Of a DNA stretch of 64,000 nt, positions 37,101 to 48,068 are shown piece by piece; position 1 is the first letter of the stretch; every line of letters begins with the position of its first letter. Origin of the DNA: Patella vulgata (Eukaryota; Mollusca; Gastropoda; Patellidae); NCBI RefSeq assembly GCF_932274485.2, contig NC_065881.2, positions 65,454,702-65,518,701 of the forward strand, read 5' to 3'. The notes below the pieces were generated by a model that was given only the letters and a program-made list of their open reading frames with translations, made no database searches and was not told where the DNA came from. Both the position numbers and the translations under genes were made by a program.

Positions 37101-40100
37101 ACGATGTATCACTCTCTCCTGATATTGTCAAATATAATGAAGTTCCACTCAAACAAGCCAAATCATTTCTATCAGATGTTGAAGAAACGGAACCCTCGTC
37201 TGATGAAGATGCCACCCATGCAGGTAGAGGTCCAATTCCTAGGAAAGAAGAAAGTACTGATATGGATTTTGAGTCTGATATAGAGAAATTAGCAACACCA
37301 CATAAACTAGGACGTTCAGGCATTATAGGTGTAAAAGGTAGCTCTAAAAAAAGTGGTCCACTTCTGCATAAAAAGTTAAAAACCAGACGACATTATGCAG
37401 ATAAAGATAAAATGAAAGATGGTAAGAATATTTTCTAGTTTAAATTTAACAAAATATTACCGTAAATGACAAGCATTTCATCATTTTTATCTCTCTATAT
37501 TACAATTCATATTTATTTTAAATACATGTTGATAATTGGAGTTTAAAGTAACTGTGTACTTTACGTTTTTTGGAAAATATGAAATTTCTCTTAGCTTAAT
37601 CCACGCTTGTTTAACATTTGTTTAAGAAAAAAATATCAAAATATCAATGCTAGATAACCTCCCAGGTTTGGTTCAATTGGATTAAAAACAGGCCCATCAA
37701 TTAGATTTAGCAAAACATAAAGGTGGCATTGGGCTTGTTTAATCCGAAAATAAAAAGACTTTTAACTGGTTATAATTGTATATTACAAAATGGCAAAAAG
37801 TTCAATTTCGAAAAAATGTAGACCGATGTTATTGACAGATTCTGTCAAGAAAAAGAAGGGAGAAAAATAGAATAGAAAAAATAATGTGTACCATTTACAT
37901 AGGGAGAAGTATGGAATTTCAGTTGATCAATCTTTCTTCAGTCTGATTAAAACAGAGACCCTTTTTCGTTTCGTGTTTTATAAGTCAAAATTTCATTTTA
38001 CTCCTCTTTACTACACTGGGATCTGGAAAAGTTGTTATATAACCCACATTCTGGTTGATGTGAAGGATTAGCCAATGAAACGGTCTGTTGCAGCGAGGTC
38101 TTGGAATGCGATGCACGGAACTGTGGGTATCCTACTAAGTACTAGAAACATCAATGCTGATTGGTTAATCAAATGTCTGACGTCATAGGTCAAAAGCCGC
38201 TCGTATGACCCCTGACGCGACCTCTGACTACAACTGGTCAGATCTGCATGTAGTAGAGGCCATCAAAAGTATAAAAAAAAACGAAACGAAATATAGATCT
38301 GTATTTTAATCTGATTTATCATTGTTGGTTATTGGATTGAATCATATTTAGACCAATATTCTTATTACATTTACAATATTGTAGTTTTCAAGGGATTCCT
38401 ATATCGCTCAGAGACTTTAAAATTTAAATCCATTTGAAAAAAAAAAGAAACAATTCATTCTTGAAAGCTGCCTGTTCAAATACAATAGCTTGAGATCCTC
38501 ATTATAACTAGAAAGGGTAATATAATAGTAAGATTAGGCCTAAAGAGGGTTAGAAATCCACATCTTAATCATGTGTTGGTTACCATTCGTCAATAAATTG
38601 TAAAATAGTATGATCGTTTGGTTGTTCTGCGCTATTATTATTACAATTATTGATAGCATGATGAATGGAGATGGTTTGTGTGTAGTTCATATTGTACTTT
38701 AGAATTTGAACTGGTTCATATATGGGCACAGTTATAGCTGGAAAAAAATGGTTCTACAATATTCTACATGCAACAGATGGAATTAAGTTTTATTGATAAG
38801 CTATTATATTTAGATATAAAAAGTTGCTTTAGTAATAGTCTATTATATATATAGTATTAAATATAGTGGAATAAATATTAGTTGAATATATTAACACCTG
38901 TAGTTTACATATTTTACATGTGATGTACATAGTACTCAGGTATAATATCAGGTATTATAGTTGAGATGGCTTTTCTAAATTCACAGATATATACCGTAGT
39001 CTTATCAGTATATTAATATTAGGATGTGTTGAGATTTTAAATTGTTATAGTATTTTGTGCGATGGAAAGGATATTTAATATAATTCAGTTATAAAACATT
39101 GCTGTTCTAAAACAGCTTCATTTCTCTGCGTGCAAATATTAGGCCTACTATATATTTGTGCTAATGTTGCTAGAGATTTATTGGGAATATATCAACAGCG
39201 ATGGGTAGCCGGTTTATAAAACCGAAAGGTAATATTTGAATCACTTTTTGAATAGCAAAAGTATTTGGATTTTTTATTCAGAAAATGTTTTCTTTAATAC
39301 AGATAATGAATTTTAAGACTAAGATAGGATTTTTTATGCTATGGAGAAGAATTTTGCCCAGACAACAGTATTTCCACCTACTTTTATTTGAAGGTGTAGG
39401 CAACACTTTTCTTGTCAACCCAGCTAAAATTTAAACAAGTGGGAAGTTCTGGGAACTAGGCTTGAAAAATCATGAAGAGTTTAGTTAGCTAACACTGCGA
39501 TTCAACCCCTTGACTACAGCTGCCTCGGTATTTAATAATCACTTTTCTTGTCAACCCAGCTAAAATTTAAACAAGTGGGAAGTTCTGGGAACTAGGCTTG
39601 AAAAATCATGAAGAGTTTAGTTAGCTAACACTGCGATTCAACCCCTTGACTACAGCTGCCTCGGTATTTAATAATCAGTGTCTTTATGTGTTTTAGCAGC
39701 TCAAATTTTGGATGTATTTGCAAAAACTTGGCTGCTATCCATAATATTCTTCACAATTTAATTGGAAATGAGATGAAATGAAATGGGGTTTAACGTCCTA
39801 CTGTTCTGCTCCGAACTGGGCTAATGAAGACAGGAAAATAGTGATCCACTTTAATTAATTGGAAGGTCAAGAAAAAAACAGCTATATAAAGGACATGAAA
39901 TTAGACTCTTATGTAAAATGTTCCCATTTTAGTGTCATAGATTTTATGTTAATAAGATTATGTGTTTGTTAACTCTATTTTTAGCTTAACGAGTTTAGTC
40001 CAGTCAAAATAATTTGTGATACCAATATTAATTATTGACTACAGGTATACATATGAAGTTTGAAATTGTGTCAGTGTAAGTTCCACTGCCACTTTGATCG

Positions 40101-43100
40101 CTTACTTCTGAAAGAAACTGAGTTTTCAAACATAGTACTTGAAAAATGTGGGCAGACATAGGATATTGCAAGCTATAAATTGTTATAATATACATGTTTT
40201 ATGTTTTTACTCCATGTAAAGATTGGACACTATCTGAATGTTTATAAATTAATATCAATATGCTACTTCAACTTTTATTAATATTTCAGACAGTAGTTCA
40301 GCATTTTCTGATAGTGGTAATAAAACCGGACAAAAGAAACAAGAAGAAGCCAAAAGAAGAAGAGTAGCATTGTTCCGTATTTTCAGCTATCTGGATTTTA
40401 AGACTTTGTGTCTGGTTTCCCAGATTTGTCGTGAATGGAAGCATGTTAGCCGCCATCCAGCTTTATGGAAAAATGTTAAACTGAAAAATCACACCATTTC
40501 ATCTTCAGTAAGTACTACTTATTTATATAAAAGAAGAATTGTCGGAAATGATGGACTGTATACTATTACTATGATTTGTTTAATATCATGTATAAAACGG
40601 CATATCGTCTAGAGATTGAAAAAATACTCAGTGAGAAAGTGTGTTTTATACAACAGAAAATATGGCAATAACCACTCATGGCACATACAAAATAGGGAGC
40701 ACTAATTGTGACAGATTTTAACCAAATATTTGAAATTAATGTTAGTATAATAAAAACGACAGTATCCAATTTATCTAACACATGATGCGCCATAACTTGT
40801 TATTTAGTAATTGCAACAGCTGTTGAACTCTGAATGACGGTGTAGGTGTATATCGAATATGGTAGAATGGATAATGGATTGTTTGAGAAATTTATTTTTA
40901 GAAAATAGAAAATGTGACTAATCCTCAAAAGTGCTAATGAAATTTTTCTGGACATATTGTAATAAATTCACCCACCCTAAATAAATAATCAGCAAGAGTA
41001 AAGTATCTCGTATGCATAATGGTGTATTATTAAATTTCTATTTAATATCTCTACAAATACCAATAATGCCTACATTGAATGTAATGTCTTTTTTATGAGC
41101 CAATCACTTCTATCCATGTCATTGCATCTGAAAGGCGTAATTTACAATAGTCGTAAAACATTTAACCAAGGTTTAAAAAATAGCCCAATTTATGGAATAT
41201 GATAGGATAGATTAGACAAGTTTCTTTTCTTTCCTTCGTGGAATTCCCATGATAAACAAAAGTCTTATATTTTCTTATTTTGAGAACAATTTTAAATTTT
41301 TAAAAATCACATTTTGTCACTTTCATTTATCACATTTTTTGCTAGAATGAAATACTGTCTCACACTTTGACTGCTAGACTTGAGTAAATAAATATACTGG
41401 ATACGTACATTGATTGTATTCATATCCATTGTCATTAGCAGACAGTTTCTATTTTATAATAGAAAAAAACAATTCTGGGTAATACTAAATTGGTGGCAAT
41501 TGTGTTAATATGAAATAAAATCTGGCCTGGCAGTCGATGTGTTAAAGGCTAGCTGCACTGTAACTTGAATAATTTATGTACAAATATATTGCTTTAAATT
41601 AGTTTTTAGTCACAATATCCCAGTGGTGCAAACAAACAGAATATCTCACATTAGAAGGTATGTTATGGATCACCAATGTTGTTACATTTCATTTAATTTT
41701 ATCCATATTTTATATCCCTTTGTGATGGGCCTAGGTATATATTAGTTAGATAAACATGGTTGTGCTTGAAAATATTTTCCTTTTACAGCAGTTTCAGAAT
41801 CTTTCCTTGCCACATTTTTTTGAAATCACTATGCCTGAAATCTAACACTTACATATGTATTCACCACAATACAGTTAATGAGTGGTGTAGAGATTCTGAA
41901 GTCTTTATCGTAATATTTGCATTGTGATACCCTTAATTGTATGAATGAATTGTTTACTTATTTGTCAAGCAATCTGTTTATTTCCTAATTAACACAATAA
42001 TATTTACCAGAAAATTTGCATGATAATTTCCTACATATGTGTAGTTATATTTTGTTTCCCTTCAGTAGTGTAGCTAGGACTTTGATGGTGTTTGACTTAT
42101 TGTCAAGTTGAGATGAAAACAATTGGGGTCCCTTTACATCTTTGAATATTATTTACTATGTACATGTTATGTCAAATGGAGTTAAATAAAAATATGCTAG
42201 TTCAATTAATCCATAATAAATTCAGTATTTAGAACAATCAGTGTGCAGACTAAAAGTTGCATAAAACATAATGAACATACATTTGCGTAGAGATACATTA
42301 AATGTTTCATATTCTGTGCATCAGCAAATCTGATGTGGATTAAATTCAGGGGATGGGCTAACAATACCTGATCTTAAAATCACCATTGGTAATTCAGAAA
42401 TAAATTTCTCCAAAAATGTTCGAAACCTTGGAGTGATATTTGATCCTTCTCTGACAATGGACGCTCAGGTTGATATGGTATGCTGTACATGCTACTATCA
42501 TCTACGCTGTATATGCAACATCAGAAACTATCTCACTGCTGACGCTTGTAAACTACTTGTGAGATCACTTATTTTATCAAGGATTGATTATTGTAATAGT
42601 TTACTCTATGGAATCCCACAAGCATTTCTAGCCAAGATCCAAAAGGTTCTTAATACTGCAGCCCGAATAGTAACAAGGACACATAAGTTTGATCACATCC
42701 AGAATGTGCTGGCTTCTTTACATTGGTTACCTGCTGAGGCGCGAGTCAAATACAAAATACTAACATTAGTGTATAAATGTCGCAATAATGCAGCTCCTCA
42801 ATACTTATCGGAACTCTTATATGACTACAATCCTATTAGATCACTTCGCTCTCAAAATAAACAGTCACTAGTTGTTCCAAGATATAATTTGAAGTCATAT
42901 GGGTATAGGTCTTTCAGTTCAGCTGGTCCTAGATTATGGAACGAACTTCCACAACAGATCAAGAATCAACAAACTTTTAATCAATTTAAATCCGCACTAA
43001 AGACTTTCCTGTTTCAACAGTTTTACCAGTAGAGCCATTACAAAAAGCGTTTTGAGCATGTGTCAACATGGAGAAGACGCTATATAAAACTTCATTATTA

Positions 43101-46100
43101 TTATTATTATTCTGAATCTTAATCATCTAGGTAAAACAGTTTTTCTCCTAAGGTATATATATCAAAACCTTGGTTTGGATTCCATCCTTTTTGGCCATGG
43201 TGCATGTAGAATGTCAGCCTATTGTAATAAAACCATAGTTAGAAGTATTTGGTTTGTTTGGTATATAAATTAATTGGTGTATGTTCTACCCTCATCCTTC
43301 TGTGGTGGCTAGCTTTAATCCTCCCCTTATTTTTTATTTATTTACCATTAGGTGACAGTAGTTCAATCTGGTAAGATTTTTATTTTAATATACTAACAAT
43401 AATTTAGTCTTTATACATGTGAAACCTAGAAAAGCCCTTGTATTGTGATTTTATCCAGTGCCTTGAATAGCCCTTAAAGTTCATTAAAGGAGCTAAACCT
43501 ATTTGATTTCTCTTAGTAATGGTACAAATTTGATATGATTAAATGATAATTTCAAAAACTTACCGGTAAGCGGAAATTTTTAGCTCAACATTTGAACAGA
43601 TAACAGGTTATTTCTCAAAATTAAGAGAGCTGCAGTGACTCAATGGGTAAGAAGCTGGCTCACTAACCAGGAGATCTAATGTCTAGTTGTTCAGATGAGA
43701 CAAAAAAACTGAGGGTCTGTGTACACGTTGGCATGCATAAAGGACCATTGAAAGTTTCAATTTGATATAAGAGTATGCCGGCCACAATTTCCCTCATAGC
43801 ACACTGTATGCCATATGCCCGTCTCCATTAGCCCAGCTTTTGGAGAATAGTAGGACATTAAACCCCATTTCATTTAATTTTATAAAATGCCACGTGAAAT
43901 GACATCAAATGTCATTAAAAAAAATTGGTTCAACTTCTTCGTGACGCTCAGAACATCGCAGTCGAACAGTCAATCAGCAACACGACATCTGCTTTTGCGA
44001 TCATGTGATCCCCGCTGACTACAATTGGTAGCTTTTGAATTTTTTCGATTTGCTTAGCCTAGCTTACCTTATCTTCTCTTCTCTTTGTGTTGACTGAACA
44101 TTAAATCCAAATTTGTCGTGCTTTCACCATTGTATGTTGATAATTTTACAGGATTAAGAACCAGAAGTCGTTATGATGATGAGAGTCTTGAGGAATACCA
44201 GAGAAATATAAGGTAGCCTACATGTACTTTAATTTAGAAAATATTTTTCGTTGAACTGTATTTTTTACAGTATGAGTAAAGCATAAAATAGTGATAGTTA
44301 TCATGAGATCTATGGGTAATCTTAGACAAGAATGTATTTCAATTTCTGCCTGTACTACTTCTTGTGCTAAATTGAATTATATCTTTCTTTAAAAGGTCAG
44401 TTATTAGTCAGTTAAGCATTATCATATTCATTGGTTTTGTAGAGGCTGTGTTGAAGCAGGATTAGAAGAAATATTAAAAAACTGTCAGGATAGTCTGGTA
44501 TCATTACGTATAATAAACTGTGGAAATATACTAACAGATAAGTAAGTATGGTTTTCATAATTAAATTGTTTATTCTGAGATGTAAAACTATTGAACTATA
44601 CACTCTCATATATACTTTAATAAAATTTGCAAATTAATTCACATCCAAAACACTGGTTTATAGAGAGATGGTGTAATCTTACACTGCTTTACAGAGGGGT
44701 TGTAATCTTATACTGCTTTATAGAGAATGATGTAACCTTTACACTGGTTTATAGAGCAAGGTGTAACCTTACACTGCTTTATATAGGATGGTGTACTGTA
44801 ATCTTACACTGTTTTAGAGAGAGGGTGTGGGGAGAGAGGGAGAGAGAGAGATGGGGTCTTTAGCAGTGGGAGGAAACTGGAGGACCCAGAGAAAACCCAC
44901 AACGTTGGACAGATGACCCTACTCCTTGTCACGTACAACCGGGGAATCGAAACCACCGTTTTATAGAGGATTGTGTAATCTTACACTGCTTTTTAGAGAA
45001 TGGTGTACTGTAATCTTACACTGTTTTATAGAGGATTGTGTAATCTTACACTACTTTATAGAGGATGGTGTAACCTTACACTGCTTTATAGAGGATGGTG
45101 TAATCTTACACTGCTTTATAGAGGATGGTGTAACCTTACACTGCTTTATAGAGGGAGGTGTAATCTTACACTACTTTATAGAGGATGGTGTAATCTTACA
45201 CCACTTTATGGAAGGGAAGTGTAATCTTACAGTGCTTTATAGAGGATGGTGTACTGTAATCTTACACTGTTTTATAGATGATTGTATAAACTTACAGTGC
45301 TTTAGAGAGGATGGTGTACTGTAATCTTACTCTGCTTTATAGAGAAAGGTGTAACCTTACAGTGCTTTATAGAGGGAGGTGTAATCTTACACTGCTTTAT
45401 AAAGGATGGTGTAATCTTACATTACTTTATGGAAGGGAAGTGTAATCTTACACTGTTTTATGGAGGGAGGTGTTCCACTGCTTTATAGAGAGATGTTCAA
45501 TATTAAGATGGTCCAGGCCACACCAATTTGATTTTCTGTTCTTCAGAGTCTTGTTAGATAAATAGCCACTTGAATCATGTGAATGCATTTCTGTTGAAGA
45601 TTTCAAAACTTATGGTCTGCACAACCAAGTACTTTTGGTTTTTAAATAAGTCTTTTCCCGAAGTAATAGGAAGAAATTTTTAAAGATGTTCTCGAAGAAC
45701 AGAAAATCAGATTGGTGTGGCCTTACTACTCACAAGGAGACCATAGTGTGTACTTATTTCATGTTATATTTACATTTATTATGCATATATATTTGTAGAT
45801 GTTTATGGTTAGTAAGTGGTTATAGTAGATTATTACAAAAGTTTCACTATATAAGTGATGTGGATCCTATTGGACCAGAAACTTTATGGGCTATAGGTGG
45901 AGGTTGCCCGGGTATAACTACTCTAATTATACCACCTTTATTTCCCTGGTGAGATTTTTAACAATTATTCTATAATTAAACTTTATACCAGCATTTTCAG
46001 CAAATACCCAGTAATAATATCTATTTTTCAATCTGTAATTTTAGTCAAACAATATTTGAATTTTTTTATAAATACAAATGTTTTGTTTATTTTAGTAAAA

Positions 46101-48037
46101 AGCCTAAAGTTTTTAACAATAAATGTCTGATGTTGTTGGCACGGTTTTATCCTGAAATGTTAGAAATTGGTATTGGTGGTAAAGAGATTGATCAAGGAGG
46201 ATTACTGCCATTAGGTATAAATATTTAATTGTTCCCTTTGTAGAATTTTGTGACGGATGTAACAAAAAATAGTTTTCATCTGACCTGTCTTAAATTTATA
46301 TGCCACTAATAATGTATACAGATAGCATGAGCATATTGAATACAAAATTGTACTGCCTAACAAATTTGCCTAGTGGATAATATAATGGTCTTACATGCGT
46401 TGTTCATTTAACTGGAAATATGACAGGACTGGAACAATTTTTTTAGATGAAACAACTTATTTTACTAATTCCTCTGATTTTTATTTCACAGTATCAGGAT
46501 GTCAACGTTTAACATTTTTACAACTAGATAATATGAAAGAGTTGACAGAAGATTTAGCTACAGCACTTTGTCGTGCTGGTTTACGTCATGTTAATACACT
46601 AGAATTACGTAATATGCCCATAGCACCTAAAGCCATTGTACAGTTTTATAGTAAGTAAAAATATTGATAACTGATATCTATCAATTGCTTAATTTTCTTC
46701 CTGAACAGTTTTACTTTCAATTGAAAATTATTTAATACTTATATGTGTCTGTTTAAAAATTGCTATATCATATTATCTGGTCACACCTTTTCTATCAGAG
46801 CAAAATGATGATCAAGTTGACATTTGACTATTTAGCAATCTGTTGACAAAAATTGACAATTGACAAGTTACAGGCTATGTGTACTTTATGCGATGGAGTC
46901 TAAGTCTATCCAGTGGTTAAGCAGTATATACACTAGGATTATGACCCTCACGCAATGCAACACATATTTCTGAGTTGAGTTTAGTCAGATTTGTTCAAAT
47001 GAAGTAATAACCCCTGATCTGAACGGGACAGGTAGGGGTATAGTTCGGTTTTGAGATACTTTTTAAAAACTTTAACAGAATTTGTGCTTTTGGGTTTGTT
47101 TGATATTGAATTTCATAAATTTGGAGCACCATCTGCATATGATCTATCACCAGAGTTGGTTTTTAAAAATGCTTAATTAAGAGGTTGTCTGATTGTGATA
47201 AAGGGTTCTGCAAGGTGTATTAGTGAAGAAACATCATATAATGCAGAAATGTAATATACATGTACCATCATATTTTTCTAATGCATTTACTCTGCTCAAT
47301 AGGAGTAGATCAAAGGTGGTCCAGATATATCTTTTATAAGTCTGTGTTCCTATTCTAACTTCAGGTTCATGTCATCATTTAAAGAGAATACAGATAGATA
47401 TACATTTTACTGATTATTATGAAGATATAAAAAATAAAAAACAGAGAACAGATTACAAGAAAAAAATACAACAATTACAGGTCAGTATTCCTAATTTATA
47501 ACTGAACTATAGTGACATCCTTATTCCTAGAAAAATATTCCAATAAAATTCCAACTCAGGTGTTATTGTGGATTTAGAAATGGTTAAAGCAACGTAATAG
47601 GAAACGTTGATTATGATTGTTTTATAGTGATCAAGATATGTCCGTATTGATGTCGACAGAAAAAAAATATCGGTAGTTTTATGGGTTTTTTTTTGTACAA
47701 CAAATTAATTATAAGACAAACTAACAGAGAGTACCACCCTCTTAAATTTCTTGTCATCACCATATATTAAACTGACAACTTCAGTAGCTTTAGCTATATG
47801 CTGTCAAATTCGTGCATGAAAAATGCATTTTGTATAGACTGTGCAACAAATTATAATCTTATATATTGAATAGAAATACAGAATATAACAACCAAAGTTA
47901 AAACATTCTATGTTATAAGCAAAGACCGATTTAAATCAAAATAAATTGAATAAAATTTTACAAATTTATTACAGGATTTAAGAAATAAAGCTGGTCTTGG
48001 TCATATTCTTAAAATATATGCTGAACAAGTGGAATAA
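28694..48037 (+). CDS. FBXO41: F-box only protein 41 homologue, complete CDS
   Basis: Fifteen exons join in phase to 6,852 nt, 2,283 residues plus TAA: 28694-31179, 32476-32653, 33167-33231, 33552-34755, 35169-35271, 35646-37421, 40290-40507, 41603-41657, 44152-44212, 44443-44541, 45799-45948, 46096-46214, 46492-46650, 47365-47480, 47975-48037. Order: C2H2-like finger (C16, C19, H33, H38), coiled coils, long Q- and S/P-rich linkers, F-box (about 1964-2005, ALFRIFSYLD), leucine-rich region to the end. From memory, vertebrate FBXO41 shares the N-terminal CPRC finger, the F-box with CR(D/E)W and (A/S)RHPA(V/L)W, DP(I/V)G plus GCxxI, and the C-terminal (H/K)IL(H/K)I. F-box proteins recruit substrates to SCF (SKP1-CUL1) ubiquitin ligases; FBXO41 is known as neuronal and centrosome-associated in mammals. 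The protein is about 2.6 times the vertebrate length (about 875), all in the linkers. Confidence 0.95.
29785..30330 (+). repeat. Coding tandem repeat, 18-22 residues
   Basis: Within FBXO41 exon 1 the pattern (x)QP(L/V/I)IQQ(N/x)(I/x)P recurs about nine times. The three central copies (30063-30215) are nearly identical at the DNA level ('cagcagcctttgatacaaca', periods 57 and 54 nt) while flanking copies are increasingly diverged. This is a typical coding minisatellite that keeps frame. Confidence 0.85.
32476..33231 (+). CDS. FBXO41: FBXO41 exons 2-3: conserved coiled coil
   Basis: Exons 32476-32653 and 33167-33231. The first encodes ELEDFITGLIERSEKAENQL, which aligns with vertebrate FBXO41 at the end of its coiled coil (xxLQQFIEELLERADRAERQL, from memory). 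The second, 65 nt, encodes EAEDEATRSLEELAAAIPKK and ends phase 2. Confidence 0.9.
32676..32760 (-). mobile_element. SINE family-2 3' fragment
   Basis: The minus strand ends in 'cattaacccaatcggagcag' then 'aataggacattaaaccacca', the family-2 tail, just inside intron 2 of FBXO41. Sequence to about 32960 may be a decayed remainder. Confidence 0.55.
33552..34755 (+). CDS. FBXO41: FBXO41 exon 4: disordered linker
   Basis: A 1,204-nt exon coding a serine/proline/glutamine/asparagine-rich, probably disordered segment. Near its end is a conserved-looking helix, LEDLTLRGILTPEEQTAILS, followed by an acidic cluster and a lysine run KKKK before the donor. It starts with the last base of a split R codon and ends phase 0. 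Confidence 0.88.
35169..35271 (+). CDS. FBXO41: FBXO41 exon 5
   Basis: A 103-nt exon, KPANNQKALTSSLENRLTDL then EELGVLGDQSPTEY, ending phase 1. Clean acceptor 'tttgtttag' and donor GTAAGA. Confidence 0.85.
35646..37421 (+). CDS. FBXO41: FBXO41 exon 6: large S/P-rich linker
   Basis: A 1,776-nt exon with many SP/RSxSP motifs (RSPSPKRS, RSPSPSR, SPSRYEQF), typical of a phosphorylated disordered linker. An acidic C-terminal part follows. It has no vertebrate counterpart of similar length that I recall. Starts phase 1, ends phase 1 at 'gatg|GTAAG'. Confidence 0.88.
38085..38290. other. GC-richer patch in FBXO41 intron 6
   Basis: A short CpG-containing segment ('ctgacgtcataggtcaaaag', 'ctcgtatgacccctgacgcg') stands out in an AT-rich intron. 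Similar words ('gctgactacaattggtagc') appear near 43960-44050. It may be a fragment of an unnamed dispersed element. Confidence 0.3.
39404..39676 (+). repeat. Perfect 136-bp tandem duplication
   Basis: 39405-39540 is followed immediately by an identical 136-bp copy at 39541-39676 ('acttttcttgtcaacccagc' to 'ggtatttaataatc'). I saw no difference between the copies. It lies in FBXO41 intron 6. Confidence 0.95.
39770..39838 (-). mobile_element. SINE family-2 3' fragment
   Basis: Minus-strand tail 'cattagcccagttcggagca' then 'gaacagtaggacgttaaacc' and 'ccatttcatttcat', with the rest of the element missing. Confidence 0.7.
40290..40507 (+). CDS. FBXO41: FBXO41 exon 7: F-box
   Basis: The complete F-box is in this one exon: ALFRIFSYLDFKTLCLVSQI then CREWKHVSRHPALWKNVKL, preceded by a basic stretch KKQEEAKRRR. 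The (L/F)xxIFxYLDxxxL...CRxW core contacts SKP1 in F-box proteins. The exon enters phase 1 and leaves phase 0 at tca|GTAAGT. Confidence 0.95.
41603..41657 (+). CDS. FBXO41: FBXO41 exon 8 (short)
   Basis: A 55-nt exon, FLVTISQWCKQTEYLTLE plus one base, corresponding to FLAMLAQWCTQAHSLTLQ of vertebrate FBXO41. Only the upstream AG (41601-41602) keeps the frame. A second AG seven bases on (41608-41609) would shift the frame into a stop. Confidence 0.85.
42335..43115 (+). mobile_element. 5'-truncated L2/CR1-like LINE
   Basis: One frame from about 42335 to the stop at 43032 gives the end of a non-LTR reverse transcriptase ORF: NLGVIFDPSLTMD, LVRSLILSRIDYCNSLLYG, LNTAARIVT, HWLPAEARVKYKI, AGPRLWNELP and an FKSALKTFLF end. 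These motifs are typical of the C-terminal tail of CR1/L2 clade LINEs. The 3'UTR is short, with 'gctatataaaacttcattat' and an (att)n tail, as in L2-type elements. The catalytic RT core and endonuclease are absent. The remaining frame is uninterrupted, which suggests a recent insertion. It lies in FBXO41 intron 8, same strand. Confidence 0.9.
43627..43880 (+). mobile_element. tRNA-derived SINE, family 2, best copy
   Basis: Head with an A-box-like 'tgactcaatgggtaagaag' and decayed B box 'ggagatctaatgtctag'. The middle has 'gtacacgttggcatgcataa' and 'gtatgccatatgcccgtctc'. The tail is 'cattagcccagcttttggag', 'aatagtaggacattaaaccc' and 'catttcattt'. The last 20 or so bases match the tail of family 1. 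It lies in FBXO41 intron 8. Confidence 0.75.
44152..44541 (+). CDS. FBXO41: FBXO41 exons 9-10: LRR region
   Basis: Exons 44152-44212 and 44443-44541. They encode RSRYDDESLEEYQRNIRGCV then EAGLEEILKNCQDSLVSLRI and INCGNILTDK, matching vertebrate RGCLEAGLE..LLKA and LRISHCPNILTD. Confidence 0.9.
44640..45490 (+). repeat. 30-bp minisatellite
   Basis: About 25 units of 'tttatagaggatggtgtaat' plus 'cttacactgc' with drift and a few longer variants. Because 30 is divisible by three, two frames stay open and read as periodic peptides (LYRGWCNLTL, FIEDGVILHC). They lie in an intron, so I do not call them genes. A truncated SINE interrupts the array at about 44828-44957. Confidence 0.95.
44828..44957 (-). 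mobile_element. Truncated SINE, family 1, inside minisatellite
   Basis: From a gag-rich start, 'ggggtctttagcagtgggag', 'gaggacccagagaaaaccca' and 'cgtacaaccggggaatcgaa' are the middle and B-box region in minus orientation. Most of the head and the usual tail are missing. Confidence 0.85.
45515..45723. mobile_element. Short TIR element (MITE-like)
   Basis: 'aggccacaccaatttgattt' with 'tctgttcttc' is inverted at the other end as 'gaagaacagaaaatcagatt' with 'ggtgtggcct'. The inverted repeats are about 30 bp with one or two mismatches, total 209 bp, no coding content. It lies between the minisatellite and FBXO41 exon 11. Confidence 0.8.
45799..48037 (+). CDS. FBXO41: FBXO41 exons 11-15: LRR C-terminus
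   Basis: Exons 45799-45948, 46096-46214, 46492-46650, 47365-47480 and 47975-48037. Landmarks are SDVDPIGPETLWAIGGGCPG and IIPPLFPC (vertebrate ATDPVGHEVIWALGAGCRD and APLHPC), FLQLDNMKELTEDLATALCR, MPIAPKAIVQFYS, and the end LRNKAGLGHILKIYAEQVE before TAA. These match the vertebrate order without gaps, so the 3' end is complete. Confidence 0.93.
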
Positions 48038-48068
48038 CAAACCAGGTGTTTCAAAGACATTCCTTCAA

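Noticed and set aside
36922-37323. 133-residue serine-rich ORF on the minus strand
   Set aside because: Shadow of the acidic, S/P-rich FBXO41 exon 6 on the opposite strand.
45000-45324. Open frames encoding periodic LYRGWCNLTL / FIEDGVILHC peptides
   Set aside because: Produced by a 30-bp minisatellite inside an FBXO41 intron; no splice signals or independent support.
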